Assembly (NCBI GenBank): GCA_022539475.1
Contig: VCMS01000056.1
Span: 62,001 to 126,000 of the forward strand
Direction: 5' to 3'
Origin: Gracilaria domingensis
Lineage: Eukaryota > Rhodophyta > Florideophyceae > Gracilariales > Gracilariaceae
Length of the DNA stretch: 64,000 bases
Shown: piece by piece, positions 31,529 through 42,844 of the stretch
Position numbering within the stretch: position 1 is the stretch's first letter
Layout of the letters: each line of letters begins with the position of its first letter
The notes under the pieces: generated by a model
Seen by the model: the letters and a program-made list of their open reading frames with translations, nothing else
Database searches by the model: none
What the model was told of the DNA's origin: nothing
Made by a program: the position numbers and the translations under genes

Positions 31529-33820
31529 TTAAGCTCCGAAGTCTTGCCCTGCTAATTTCGCCTTCACTCTACCTAACCTTTCCGCAGCTTCTGTGAATGA
31601 GCTCCAATTTGACCCATACAACGTCTTGCACTTGGCTAACGCATACAAGTCTGCTAGGGCATACTTCACGCACTGCCCATCACGTTCATCACAAGATCGT
31701 CTGAATGATAGAATCCGCTCAGAGCCATACGTCTCTTCCAACTCCCCGATGACCTCAAAAGTGTCAGTGGCCACGAAAAACTTAGTAGTCGGGGTTTCTT
31801 TCAACATTTTATCCATTTCAGTCATGAAGTTGTGCACCCCGCTCTTTTGACGCCACATATCCATGGTCTTCGTCGCTTCATCACCGTACTCTTGTATGAA
31901 ATCAACGTTCTTTATGTCCCGGGCCAGAGTTCGATTCCGTATATGCAGTCCGACCACGCTCTCCGAACCAAGACCTTTCCCCTCCATTTCAGCTATCATG
32001 GCAGTAACATCCTCAACGGGGGTGAGAGATCTCAGCTGGTCGTTGTCCTTTTCCCAGTTTGTTAACTCATTGTTCTCTACCTCCATAATGTACGCGCCTT
32101 TGTAGTACATGTGTTTGTTCGGTAGATCACGGATAATTTCACCTTTAACAGCCCCGTTACCTTCCATTTCCATGTAGTTGTGGTACTTGAAATCCGACCA
32201 AACCGAGTCCCATTTCTCCACTTCGGCAAACGGCCACTGAACTGGCATCTTCTCCAACACAACCAAAGGTGTCTTGAATAAATCAGTGAACTTTGCCTCA
32301 ATATGACTGTCAATTTCCCAGACAACAACAAGTTCCCGACTAGTCGCTTTAGCAAACGACATGCAACTACCGAGGGCACGCATTCGGTTACCAAGTCCAT
32401 GCATGCAATGGCAGACAAGCACACGGGGGATTGGCAGACTATCGACATCGACAATCTCACCTTGACGGCCCGCAGCATCCAACTCTGCGCGTTTAGACCT
32501 TTCACGATTCTCAGTCCTCTGCATTAGACGACGAAGCAAAGTTTCTTTAGGGACGATTTCCATCGCAGCGATGATATCCCACGGAACCTTATAACTGTCA
32601 TGAAGGCGACGTCCCAATGCCTCGGCCCAAGCTTCCTCATACTCGGTCGGAGTGACGAGGTCCTTCAGCGACTTGGGTTTCGCGGCGGCACGGACAACAA
32701 TTTTGTTCGAGGAGGACGAAGAGTGGTCAGAGTCGTATGTGCTTTCCATGTCCATGTCTTTAGACCATGGTTTTAGCTTCTCCAACAAAAGAGAATTGAG
32801 ATCTATTTCCACAGCTGCAAATTTGACACCTGACTGCGCACGACCAGCATTGCCGTGCTTTACATGTGCCACATGGTCATACGAAATGTTTCTCTTCTTC
32901 AAACCCGCCTCTCCCAGTCGATTGTACAAATCCTCGTCATCCCAACCATACGTCTGAATGCGCTCATCATACCCTCCCACATCTAAAAAGTCTTTACGAC
33001 GGATGAATACGGCTCCGTTTAAGTGTACTTCGTTCTCATTGCGGGCGAGATTATAGTTGCCCGCATAGTAGTGCTTCTCGTCTGTGTCTGCTCCCGAATT
33101 TGCCGCGGCTGCTCCTTCCTCAGCAAGACGGATAAGCTTCTCATGTGCGGCAACAAAGTCCGCCCCAACCTCGTAATCACAGTCGGTGCGAATAACGTTA
33201 GCATAACTTGTTGAATTGATAGCCAAATTGTATGCTCGAGAAAGCACCCATGCATCTTCACCTTCAACACGAATAATCTTAACGCGATCACCGCCTTCAA
33301 TTTGTCTTACAACAGGTTCAAGCGGTGGGTCTGAACTCCAATCAACTAAGACAATCTCGTCAACTGCCTTAACGGCCAGCCAAGCCGGTACAGTCTTCTT
33401 CACCGTTTCATGACGTCCCATGCAAACGGCAGCCAGCGACACCCCATCCTTCACGAGTTCCTGAGGTATGTTTGCCCTCACAGTAGTAGCAAGATGTTCA
33501 CCACCAGTGAAGGCACCGAATCCAAGTCGGTTCAACACCTGTGCACCATTAATACGGGCTGTCTCTGAAGCAGCTGTCTGCACAGCGCGAGGCGAATGCG
33601 CAGCAAAGAAGAGAAGAAGAGCTAAGAGAACAAATGTGATCTGCAACACTGCGGAACGTGGAAGATGCAATAGATGAGGGGATGCAGATGCCCGGCGTGC
33701 CTTTGCCGCATAGAAAAGCCCTGCCGAGTTTTGAAACTCCGGAAGACGTTTTATGGGACGGCGAAGTGCGGCACCGGAGGTACCATCGTCGTAGAAGCGA
33801 CAGACCTGCGCACGAGCCAT
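31529..33820 (-). CDS. Two-domain Golgi glycosyltransferase
   Basis: 763 codons, single exon, ATG at 33820. A basic N-terminus followed by one membrane segment (about residues 55-75, ITFVLLALLLFFA) gives type II Golgi topology. Residues about 125-345 form a GT-A nucleotide-sugar transferase: VDWSSDPP, the metal-binding-like RTDCDYEVG, and the galactosyltransferase C-terminal motif GGYDERIQTYGWDDEDLYNR. A Ser-rich linker follows. Residues about 445-745 resemble fucosyltransferase-type GT-B enzymes: CHCMHGLGNRMRALGSCMSF, VVGLHIRN (Arg/His donor-site motif), FFVATDT and GSNWSSFTEAA. The likely role is building complex cell-wall or extracellular glycans, with two transfer steps in one chain. Donor sugars are inferred from family only. 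No lesions. Confidence 0.85.
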   Translation of the reverse strand: MARAQVCRFYDDGTSGAALRRPIKRLPEFQNSAGLFYAAKARRASASPHLLHLPRSAVLQITFVLLALLLFFAAHSPRAVQTAASETARINGAQVLNRLGFGAFTGGEHLATTVRANIPQELVKDGVSLAAVCMGRHETVKKTVPAWLAVKAVDEIVLVDWSSDPPLEPVVRQIEGGDRVKIIRVEGEDAWVLSRAYNLAINSTSYANVIRTDCDYEVGADFVAAHEKLIRLAEEGAAAANSGADTDEKHYYAGNYNLARNENEVHLNGAVFIRRKDFLDVGGYDERIQTYGWDDEDLYNRLGEAGLKKRNISYDHVAHVKHGNAGRAQSGVKFAAVEIDLNSLLLEKLKPWSKDMDMESTYDSDHSSSSSNKIVVRAAAKPKSLKDLVTPTEYEEAWAEALGRRLHDSYKVPWDIIAAMEIVPKETLLRRLMQRTENRERSKRAELDAAGRQGEIVDVDSLPIPRVLVCHCMHGLGNRMRALGSCMSFAKATSRELVVVWEIDSHIEAKFTDLFKTPLVVLEKMPVQWPFAEVEKWDSVWSDFKYHNYMEMEGNGAVKGEIIRDLPNKHMYYKGAYIMEVENNELTNWEKDNDQLRSLTPVEDVTAMIAEMEGKGLGSESVVGLHIRNRTLARDIKNVDFIQEYGDEATKTMDMWRQKSGVHNFMTEMDKMLKETPTTKFFVATDTFEVIGELEETYGSERILSFRRSCDERDGQCVKYALADLYALAKCKTLYGSNWSSFTEAAERLGRVKAKLAGQDFGA

Positions 33821-36800
33821 GATGATAAAGACGGAAATTGATTAGAGTGAATAAGTTCAGCCGATACGATAAGCAGCAGGATTCGCAATGATGTGAACCG
33901 GAAGAGAGGGGCAGCCAGGGCTAAGAACGATTAGTGAATGCTCGACGAAAATCGAGGCAATCAGGGACTCAGCACGGCGAACCAAACCAATTCTTCCGGA
34001 GAAACCGCGGGTAGATAAGTTTCCAATGGATGCCACGTGAAGAAGCAAAGATGTAGATATACCTTTGGTGGTTTCACACGCTCTCGGGTGATTGAAGCGG
34101 GAGCAAGGAAGAAGCAAGGGAAGGGAGAGGTGGGCAAGCGACAAGGAAAGCTGTAGCGCGAGTGCTCTCAGCACAGAGTATATAGCGCTTTTTTGGTGGG
34201 CTGCTTTTTTGTCGCACACGCTGTAAGGGGAGTGATTGGCCTAATGCGGTGGGCCAGTAGGATGCTTTTGTACCGATGTTTTGTGGCACGTGTGTTTCGC
34301 GTGTGGTCTCAGAAGAACATACCGCTCCCGCTGCTTCACAAACGTTTTGCGTTTTTTCAACGTACATATTTGAACCTCAGCAATTTATCTTTTCTAAAAT
34401 TAACTAGCTAGCTAGAAGAACAGAGAAAAATAGCTGTCGTACCAAGCGTAGAAGGCTAGTTCTGCAGTCTAGAGAAGTGACATGCCACCTGAGCCTAAGT
34501 TACACGTAAGACAACCATTTTCCTCGGTTTTTTTTTTTTTTTTGCTCCAGGCTATACTAGGTTCAACCTGTGGCTAGCAGTACCTCTTCAGTAGCCTGGT
34601 ACTGCACTGTAGTTGCAGGCTATTTAACAGCTACTGTAACGTTAACCCTTTACATCCTGCGTTGCTTGCTATACTCGCTGCCAATTGTCTACAACAATTG
34701 TCTACAAATCACGCCCGCTTATTGAATAACGCAGCATTGTCTGCCAATGCTTGATGTGACATTCGCCTGAACTTGGCCTAAGGCTCAAAGTCGTACTTTC
34801 CGGCAAAATCCCGCAGCCTTGAGCTTTCGCAATCTCAGCCGTTGATGTTGATGTATTATTCGAAGCTCATGTATTATTCGAAGCATGGAACAATGTTTCT
34901 GTTGAGCAAGTTATTTCTTACAGATGGAAATCGCCTCGGTGGTTACCGTACCACCAGGAAGTCCACTGCATCTGAGCTGCACGGGGGTCGACATTCGTTT
35001 GGAAATGCCCAGAGGGCTCCCTAAGACTCTTTTGTCCCGAGGATCCCTATGGGCGAATTTTCGGGTCCCGAACATGGATGGACTGAAAACACAAAATTTT
35101 GAAAACTGCCTTACGAGGGCCTCGTGGAATTACATGCGCCATTGGTGTTGCAAGGTTTGCGTTTGTCCCCAGATGTCAGAAGTTTTCTACTAGTTCTCGT
35201 CGAACAGCACTGCTCGAAAGCACAGAAAAGACTTGTGTGTGGGAAAGACAATATTTTGCCTTTCCAGCAGCAATGACTGCATATCACAAGATAGTGTAAG
35301 CAAACGACGTTTGTATCCGCAGCTCACAATAGTTTTATTGTGACGTAGTGTAAGATAGAGCCTGAAACTACAAATAACCTCATAGGTAAGTACGCATCCA
35401 TAAACGGAGACTATCGTAACCCATACGAACCGTCGGGCACGAGCTTCGTTTCAGAAAGCTTTCGTTGGAGTATACGATACTCATGAGGTCGCGGCTACCT
35501 GGTAGACCTGTACTAAAATGATACTACATTATGATATTCGTGTTAATACAAGCCTTGTACTACAAGGCATCTCGTATCCGGTACGGTTGCGACTCCCACA
35601 AATTCTGGCTCCCGTACCGTCGTACATGGATGCCACGACGTTCCCAGAAGCAAAGTTTTGTGGTGGGTATCTTTGCTTGGTATGATAGTACTTTGTAGCT
35701 TACCGTGTAATGTTACTAGCTACATGCTCGTAACATTACACGGTAAGCTATAGAGTGCTTTTGTGTGTTGTTCAAGCAATTACTGCTTGTAGTTCGATTC
35801 TAAACTCAAAATCAGGTGCATTGCACACAGCAAGTTACTATAAAGGTACAGTATCTAGTGTCAGGGATGTGCCACATCCGATGTGGAAAACAACGTCTAC
35901 AGAAAGCAATCTTTTAAAACATGTGGACGGAATTCATTGATCCAAGACTGCATTGGAACTTGCAGTGAGTCCCGATCGGTCCGGAACAATGCTTTCAATG
36001 AATCTTGAAGGATTCCAGACCTTGAAGGAAGTAGTCTTCGAATCATGAATACACATTCGTCAACGCCTGCAGGGGCAATGCTTGTTGAGACAGGGCCTGC
36101 CATAGCTCTACTAGTAGAACCAGTACTACGGGTAAAGGGTTAGTCTTTGACTGATCTGATGTGCACATAGTAGAAAGGTTCTTTGATGCAACGTTGGTAG
36201 AATAGCACAGCTGTAGGTACCGTCGTACAAAGGTACAAGGATCGTGCGTATCGGAAGGGAGCGGGAACAGCCTTTTACAAAACTGAAATTGTGAACGCCA
36301 TAAATGGCGAATGCAAACCATTGAACCGGGGTGAACTGTGAACGTCAATGCCATCCTGGCGAGCGGAAAGGACTTTTTGTGATTTTCCAAAATCGGGTGT
36401 ATTGCCTTGTTCTCGCTAGGCCAAACGTGCCAAGTACACACCGCTGTGTGAGGCGAACAACATCGAGTTTACGGCTTTCGCTTTCAAAGTCCATGGAGGC
36501 CTCGGAGACGCAGGAAAACAGTTTGCTCGCCGTATCGCTGAGTACGTGAGCGAAATAACCGTTCTGCAGTAAGTTACACTGCAGCGGCCGTCAACCGCCG
36601 ACGCCTATCGCTGGACACTGCAGTACATACGCGTCGTGTCCACTCAGTACAACGTGGTTTCAAAGGTCTCGTTCGTTCGTTGTCCTCGTTTGGTGAGGGC
36701 CCAGAAATGCATTGACGGCGGCAAACGAGGAAACGATCGCGGAATAGGGCGAGTTGACAATGCAAGGCCCCATGGAACGGATGACCCCCATCAGCGATGC

Positions 36801-37512
36801 GTCGCTTTCGCGTCAAAAGTGAGCTGCGATGCGGCTCTTCATTATATTCGGGACACACACTATCAGTTTGCACGCCGGCGCTCGTTTTGTTCTCGCGAGC
36901 GCGTTGATGACTGCACAATGCCGAACTTCACCCCGTGTGTGCGTGCACAAAAAAGCAACGCACCGCTCCGCGTCCCGGAACGACCTCCACGCCGGGCAAG
37001 AAGGAGCGAGAAAGAACTGCGCGCAGCGCCCCGAAAACAAAGGGCGAGCGCGTGGCGCACCGCACCTGGCGGGCCGCCCGTGTTGCGGCTTGTGCGACGG
37101 GGGGTGCGCTTCCAAGCGGGCCGGAAAGATGATGCAACGCGTGCGGGTCGAATTCACACGGGCCGCCGTGGTGGAGGGCGTTTGCAGCGTGCGAAGGAAA
37201 GGCGTGCGTCACTTTCAGGCGCTCCGACTGTTCTATAGTTAGCCGCGGAGTCGTTGGTACAAGGCGAGTGTTGCGTTTGAATGTGTTGCTGTTGTTGTTC
37301 TTCAACCGCCGTGCGTTCTCTTTTGTTGGCATCGCGGGTTGCTGAGGCCAACTTTGCTTCCCTCTCTCTCTCTCGCTCCACCGACGACGACGACGACGAC
37401 GACAACAACGCAGCGTGTGCCACCGCAGCGTTTTGTACCAAGTGCTGAATGCACGGGTTTGTTCCCAAAGCGTCACGTTAACAACTCTCTGGCCGACGGA
37501 CAGGCGACCATC
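33821..37512. other. Gene-poor stretch
   Basis: Includes a T16 run near 34530-34546 and a strong hairpin at 35697-35751. GC content rises sharply from about 36550. Short frames here show no domain and no codon bias. Confidence 0.5.
34179..34186 (-). promoter_or_regulatory. TATA-like box upstream of the glycosyltransferase
   Basis: Minus strand GCTATATAC, about 360 bp before the ATG. A plausible core promoter if the 5' leader is long; otherwise chance. Confidence 0.3.
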
Positions 37513-38748
37513 ATGCTCGCAATAGCGCTCGTCACGGCGCTGTTGGCGACAATGGGCAGCGCTCACAGGTAGGTCATCATCCCGCGCTCTTCCACCACCA
37601 CCAACAACAACAGAAAAGCACAACACTAACCAGCAAGCACTCGCAGCTTCCTCACGGTGCCGATGCCCATCTCCACCGTGGAGACGTGCCGCATGGGCGG
37701 CAACCCCGGCTGGGAGGCGTTCTGCGGCGGGCCGTGCCCCGACTACAACTTTCGGCACGACATGCGCGCCGAGAACCCGGCGGCGACGTGGGAGCGCGGC
37801 AGCGCGCAAACCATCCGCTACTCCAAGAACAACCACGTGGGCGGCTTTGTGCGCCTGACGCTGGTGCCGCTGGACGAGCGCATGCGCGTGGAGGCGCACG
37901 ACGCGCTGGCGTTCCACTACGGCTGCTGGTCGACGGGCGAGTACTCGTGCGACGCGCGGCAGCGCCACCGCGACTGCGGCTTCGACCTGGACAACCTGGC
38001 GTACACCATGTCGTTCCGCGTGCCCACCGTGCACCCCGACGGCGTGTACGTGCTCGGCTGGACGTGGTACGGCGGCGGCGCCGCCACCGGCGACTTTGGC
38101 GACTACTACGACTGCGCGTTCGTGCAGATCCGCGGCGGGCCGCTGACCGACAGCTTCCAGGCGGTGTTCGACGCCGGCCCCGAGCGCGCCGCGCAGGCGA
38201 GCTGCCTCGCGGCGGTGGACCGCCTCGGGCTGTGCCGCACCGAGCCGTGCTTCGCGCCCGACGGCGCCAAGTTCGCGGTGGCGCCGCGCGTGCCGCTGCC
38301 GTTCGCGCACGGCGCGCCGCCGCTGCTGTACCGCGAGTGGATGGAGCGCGCGCAGGCGCGCGCGCCCAACCAGGTGGCGGCGGCGCGGCCGCGCGACTTT
38401 GGCGTCACGTCGTTCTCCGTCTACGACACGGGCAGCGAGCAGCGGCTGGACGTGGACACGGAGCACTTTGTGGACATCTCCGGCCGCGCCGGCATCACCA
38501 TCGTGCCCGAGTTCTTCGGCGCCGTGGAGTGGGTGGAGTGGGTGGTCAACGGCGAGAAGCAGGCCGACAGCCACCAGTGGCCGTTCTCCATCGGCGGCGG
38601 GCAGCGCGGCGAGCACGGCGCGGCGCACAACTTTTACGACTGGCCGTACCCCGTGCTGGACAAGCGCTTGTTTGTGACGGCGATCGCGCACTCTGGCGAG
38701 CGCGTCATGTTCTTCTCCAAGGACCTTTACTTTGAAAAGCACTGGTAG
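37513..38748 (+). CDS. LPMO-like secreted copper protein with C-terminal Ig-like domain
   Basis: Two exons, 37513-37568 and 37647-38748, joined over a 78-bp GT-AG intron (CAG|GTAGGT ... CGCAG|C), giving 385 residues. Exon 1 encodes a signal peptide, MLAIALVTALLATMGSA; splicing places His18 directly after the cleavage site (mature HSFLTVP). An N-terminal His is the hallmark of lytic polysaccharide monooxygenases, where it forms the copper histidine brace. A second candidate ligand is His82 in NNHVGG, and DYYDCAFVQI (171-180) resembles the conserved C-terminal strand with the axial aromatic. Cys-rich loops (CGGPCP, CWSTGEYSC) suggest disulphides. Residues about 265-385 form an Ig-like domain (VEWVVNGEKQADSHQWPFSIGG). 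It would oxidise or bind extracellular polysaccharide; the family number and activity are not proved. Extremely GC-rich codons. Confidence 0.75.
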
Positions 38749-38842
38749 CCGCCGCGACAGCTTACTATACACAACTCTACACGCGCCACACGCCGACCCC
38801 ACCGCCCGACGCGCGCTCCCCGCGCTCCCCGCGCGCGCGGCG
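38749..38842. other. Convergent 3' spacer
   Basis: Only 94 bp separate the two convergent stop codons. Confidence 0.6.
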
Positions 38843-39452
38843 CTACTCGCCGCGCGGCAGCAGCCGCCGCAGCGCCAGCTCCTGCTCGCGCTGCTCGCCG
38901 CCGGCCGCCAGCCCCATGCGCACGGCGGCGGCGGCGCGCTGCCAGTACGCGCGGCGCGCGACAAAGCGCGGCACGACGGCGGCGCGGCCGGCGGCGGCGC
39001 GGCGGCGCCACACGCCCAGCGCCAGGCGCTCGACGGCGCGCAGGTTGGCGGCGCTCCAGCGGCGCGCCCAGTCGCGCTCGCCGCGCTCGACGGCGCGCAG
39101 CACGGCCAGCACGCAGTGCTCCTTGCGCGCGCCGCGCCACGCGCCCACGAGCATCTTGCGGCCCACGGCGGCGGCCACGGCGTCGCGCTCGTCGTACAGC
39201 GCGGCGACGATGGCGGGCAGGTAGCTCTCCTTCATGGCAAAGTACTCCTGCAGCAGCGTCTCGAACTTGAGCACGCGGCGCGCCAGCGCCAGCACCACCG
39301 TCTGCAGCAGCGCGCCGCTGGCGGCGGCGGCGGCGGCGGCGGCGGCGCCGTCGGCGGCGGCGAGCGCGACGGCGCGCTCGGACGACGCCTCGGCGGCGGC
39401 GACGTTGAGCGCGTCGTAGTAGCAGCGGCGGCGGCGGTTGTGGCCCGCCAGC

Positions 39453-39483
<31 letters not shown>

Positions 39484-40525
39484 GCGGCGCGCCCGGCTGC
39501 GCGTCCAGCAGGCGCGCGCACGCGGCGGCGTCGCGGATGGCGCGCGTGATGACGCCCTTGATGGAGATGCGCTTGAGCGTGGAGAGGCAGCCCTTGATGC
39601 GGCCCCACTGCTCCACCCACGGGTAGATGACGTCCTCCTCCGTCTTGAGCACGCAGATGACAAACGCCTCGAACGAGCCGAACCAGGCGAAGAACAGGCG
39701 CAGCTCGGGCAGCGTGACGAAGCGGCCGCACACGAGCAGGCAGTGCAGCAGCGTGAGCAGGTCGCGCAGCTCGAGGCGCACGGCGTCGTGCCACACGGCC
39801 AGCACGTCGAACTGCCAGCCGCGGCCCACGCCCGCCAGCGCCACGTCGCGCAGCGCGCGCAGCACGGCGGCCAGCAGCTCGTCCAGCTCGCCGTCCGGCG
39901 GCGGCGGCGGCGCCTCCGGCGCGGCGGCGGCGGCGGCGCTTGGCGGCGGCGCGCGGCGCTTGGCGGCGCGCATGTCCGTGACGCAGCGCGGCGCGCCGGG
40001 GCGGCCGGCCGCGCGCGCCGGCGCGCCGATGGGCGGCATGGCGCGGTCGGCGGCGTCCGGCGCGGCGCGCAGCTTGTAGTCGGCGCCGTCGGCGTCATCG
40101 TGCTCGTGCTGGTGGTGGTGCTGCTGCTGCTGCTGCTCGTCGTCGTCGGCGCTGGCGACGCGGCGCGCCCACAGCGCGGCGCGGCGCGCCGAGCGGCTGG
40201 CGGCGACGGCGGCCTCGGCGGCCTCGTCGGCGGCGCGCGCGGCGCGCAGCGCCTCGCCGGAGAAGTCGGTGACGGCGCGCGGCGGCAGCGCGCGCACGCC
40301 GAGCAGCGGCGGCGGCGGCGCGGCGGCGGCCGGCGCGTCGTCGCGCGCGCGCTTGGCGTCGCGCGGCGGCGGCGGCGCGCGCGCGGCGGCGGCGGCGGCG
40401 GCGAGGTGCGCGTCGTCGTCGGCGAAGGAGGCGTGCACCAGGCGGCGCAGCGTGGCGTCGTGCGCCGTGCGGCGGCGCGCGAACGGCGGCGACAGCAGGC
40501 GGCGCGGCGGCGGCAGCACGGACAT
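38843..40525 (-). CDS. Hemerythrin-like helical protein, Ala-rich
   Basis: 560 codons from ATG 40525 ([15 protein letters not shown]) to the stop at 38843; the frame is open upstream but with no better start. The N-terminal 180 residues are low-complexity (Ala, Pro, Arg; QQQQQHHHQHEHDD). The helical part has HDAVRLELRDLLTLLHCLL, FGSFEAFVICVLKTEEDVIYPWVE, HNRRRRCYYDALN and EYFAMKESYLPAIVAALYDERD. The pattern H...E, then (E)E-x-x-(I/L)-x-P, twice, resembles hemerythrin/HHE domains such as those of BRUTUS-type plant proteins, which bind iron through His and Glu. Some ligands look substituted, so metal binding is uncertain. Poly-Ala runs come from (GCC)n slippage. The family call is a remote-similarity judgement. 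Confidence 0.6.
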
Positions 40526-40532
40526 GGCGGGG

Positions 40533-40564
<32 letters not shown>

Positions 40565-41172
40565 GAGCGGGAGCGGCGCGCGCGGCGGCTGCGGAGCGGC
40601 GGCGGGCGACGCGCGCAGCGGCGGGCGCGCTTTTGAAGAGGGCGCGCGCAGCAGCGCGGGAGAGTGCGCGCGCGGGGCGGCGCGGCGCGGAGTGGCGCGG
40701 CGCGGGGGTGGCGTGGCGGCGCGTGGCGTGGCGCGGGCGGAAGGGGGGGGGGGAAGCGAGCGGGGGGGGGCGCGCGCGCGGGGCGGCGACGTCGGCGACG
40801 TGCCAGCTGGCGCGCGGCGTGGCGTGGCGGCGCTCACCAGCGGCGCGGCCCCCCCGCTGGCGCGCCTTTTTCGGCGCGCTTTTCGGCTCGCGCGAGCGCG
40901 TGGAACGCGGCGCGCGCGCGCGCAGCAAGGCTCGCGCGCGGGGGGGCGCGGCGCGCGGCGCGGCGCGGTGCGAGGCGGCGCGGCGCGTGGACGCGCGCGC
41001 AGGCGGAGGCGCGCGCGCGCGCGCGCGCAGGGAGGCGCGCGGCGCGGCGCGTTTGCGCGGGGGGCGAACACACAGCAACAGACGTTTGCTAACACAGAGA
41101 GAGAGAAGAAAGAAAAGAAAGAAAGAAAAAAAAAAAAAAAAAAAAAAGGCTCGCAACGGCGCCGCCGCCGCG
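40526..41172. other. Extremely GC-rich spacer
   Basis: CG/GGC repeats at 40540-41050 and a purine tract (GAAA)n-A20 at 41095-41147. Long frames on both strands are composition artefacts. Confidence 0.6.
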
Positions 41173-41266
41173 TCACGACTCGCGGCGCGGCTCGCGCGCG
41201 CCGCGCACGACGCGCTCCACCAGCTCGTCCAGCTGCGCGCGCTGCGCCGCGCCCTCCGCGCCGCCC

Positions 41267-41302
<36 letters not shown>

Positions 41303-41670
41303 ACCACGGCGCGGAAGGCGCGCTCCATGCGCACCAGCTCGGCCTCGAGCGCCTTGGTGTACGCGTCGCGGCGCACGCGCGACGCGGCGGCGGACCAGCG
41401 GTTCATCTTGAGGCGGCGCTCGTACTTGTCGGCGTTGGACGCGTCGGCGGCCAGGCGCGCGGCGGCCATGTCGCGCTCCTTGGCGGCCTTGAACGCGTCG
41501 CGCACCGCCTCGGCGGTGCGGTTGGCCGCGCGGATGGACGCCGCCGCGCTCAGCACGCTGGACGGCGCCGACGCCACCAGCGACGGCGCCACGCGCGACA
41601 GGTGCCGGCTCTTGTACACCACGGGGCGCGCGCGCAGCGCCGCGCGCGCGCCGCCGGCCGCCGGCGGGGG

Positions 41671-41718
<48 letters not shown>

Positions 41719-41912
41719 GCGGGCGGCGCTTGTTGCGGCGCTGGCGGCGGCGGCGGCGCGGCGAACAGCGACGGCGCGGCCACGTCCGCGGCGAGCGCGT
41801 CAAACTCGCCCAGCGGCGGCAGCGCGTCGAGCTCGGGCAGCGGCGCGGCCGCGGCGCCCACGCCAAACAGCTCCCTCAGCACGCGGTCGCACTCGTCGTC
41901 GTCCGCGTCCAT
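41173..41912 (-). CDS. bZIP transcription factor, apparent homopolymer frameshift
   Basis: The N-terminal frame starts at ATG 41912: MDADDDECDRVLRELFGVG, acidic and Leu-rich like an activation domain, then a poly-Pro run. The C-terminal frame (41622-41173) has KYERRLKMNRWSAAASR followed by RDAYTKALEAELVRME: the bZIP basic signature N-x7-R (NRWSAAASR) and the start of a leucine zipper, which is short and ends in a Gly run. The two halves are out of frame by one base, and the switch lies at a run of seven G (41666-41672) beside (CGG)n; eight G would join them. A sequencing or assembly slip at the homopolymer is the simplest explanation; a small intron or a true frameshift are alternatives. DNA binding as a dimer in the nucleus is inferred from the family. 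Confidence 0.7.
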
Positions 41913-42196
41913 GCAGCTGCGAGCGGGACGGGGGTGGGGGGGCGGGGGCGGGGCGCGGGGGAGCGGAAGCGGGCGGCGGCGCGGGGGGGTGCGCGGGGGG
42001 GGGGGGGGGGTGCGCGCGCGGACACGCGGGCGCGCGCGCGGAAGACGCGGCCGCCAGCGCCGCAGCGGCGCCGTTATGAGCGCGCGGCGCGCGGCGGCGC
42101 GGCTGCTGCGCTGGCGCGCGCGCGCGCGGCGCCACTGAGCGCGCGCGGCTTGGCGGCGCGTTGCACGTGTAGGCGCGGCGCGGCGGCGTGGCGCAC

Positions 42197-42239
<43 letters not shown>

Positions 42240-42241
42240 GC
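41913..42241. other. GC-rich spacer with G-run
   Basis: Contains a long G run (about 41993-42010) and CG repeats. Probable promoter region of the bZIP gene; no motif is claimed. Confidence 0.5.
42199..42238 (+). repeat. (CGG)n microsatellite
   Basis: About 13 uninterrupted CGG units just after the phosphatase stop codon. Confidence 0.9.
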
Positions 42242-42838
42242 TCAGCGCAGCAGCCACGGCGGGCGCAGCGCGCGCGGCGGCGCGCTGATGAGGTCGGTGT
42301 CGAACAGCTCGATGAACTGCTCGTTGACGAGGCGGCCGCGGCCGTCCGCGTGGCGCTGGTACTCGCCCAGGATGCTCGACAGCGACCAGCGCTGCAGCTT
42401 GCGCAGGCAGCCGACCACGGTGCCGGTGCGGTGGCGGCCGTGCGAGCACACGATGCACACGGGGTACGACGCCGCGCGCACCAGCGCCGCCATCGCGCGC
42501 AGCACCGTCTGCTCCGAGATGGGCCGCCACGCCGCCAGCGCGCCCGCGTCGGGCGGCAGCTGCAGCAGCTGCGCGCCCTGCTCGGCGAAAAAGTCGTGCA
42601 GCCGCGCCGACGGCTCGTCCGACGCCAGGTAGATGATGGTGCGCAGCTGCAGCCGCTCCAGGAACGGCACGTTCAGCTCGTTGGGCATGCCCGAGCGGTA
42701 CAGGCCCTCCTCCACGATGCCAAAGTTGGTGGGCGGGATCAGCGACCCGCCCACCGACACGAAGCGCAGCGCGCCGCCGCCGCCGCCGTCGACGGCGGCC
42801 GCGGCGTCGCCCGCGCCGTTTGCCGCGCGCGCCGACAT
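42242..42838 (-). CDS. Atypical dual-specificity phosphatase (PFA-DSP/Siw14 family)
   Basis: 198 residues from ATG 42838. After a Gly/Ala-rich start come the family motifs LIPPTNFGIVEEGLYRSGMP, LRTIIYLASDEP, and the CX5R active-site loop CSHGRHRTG (nucleophile Cys, catalytic Arg), then VVGCLRKLQRWSLSSILGEYQRHA. Plant and fungal members such as Siw14 cleave the 5-beta-phosphate of inositol pyrophosphates; this role is inferred. The length is typical and all key residues are present. It is head to head with DIM1, sharing a 448-bp intergenic region. Confidence 0.9.
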   Translation of the reverse strand: MSARAANGAGDAAAAVDGGGGGALRFVSVGGSLIPPTNFGIVEEGLYRSGMPNELNVPFLERLQLRTIIYLASDEPSARLHDFFAEQGAQLLQLPPDAGALAAWRPISEQTVLRAMAALVRAASYPVCIVCSHGRHRTGTVVGCLRKLQRWSLSSILGEYQRHADGRGRLVNEQFIELFDTDLISAPPRALRPPWLLR

Positions 42839-42844
42839 GCGCGC

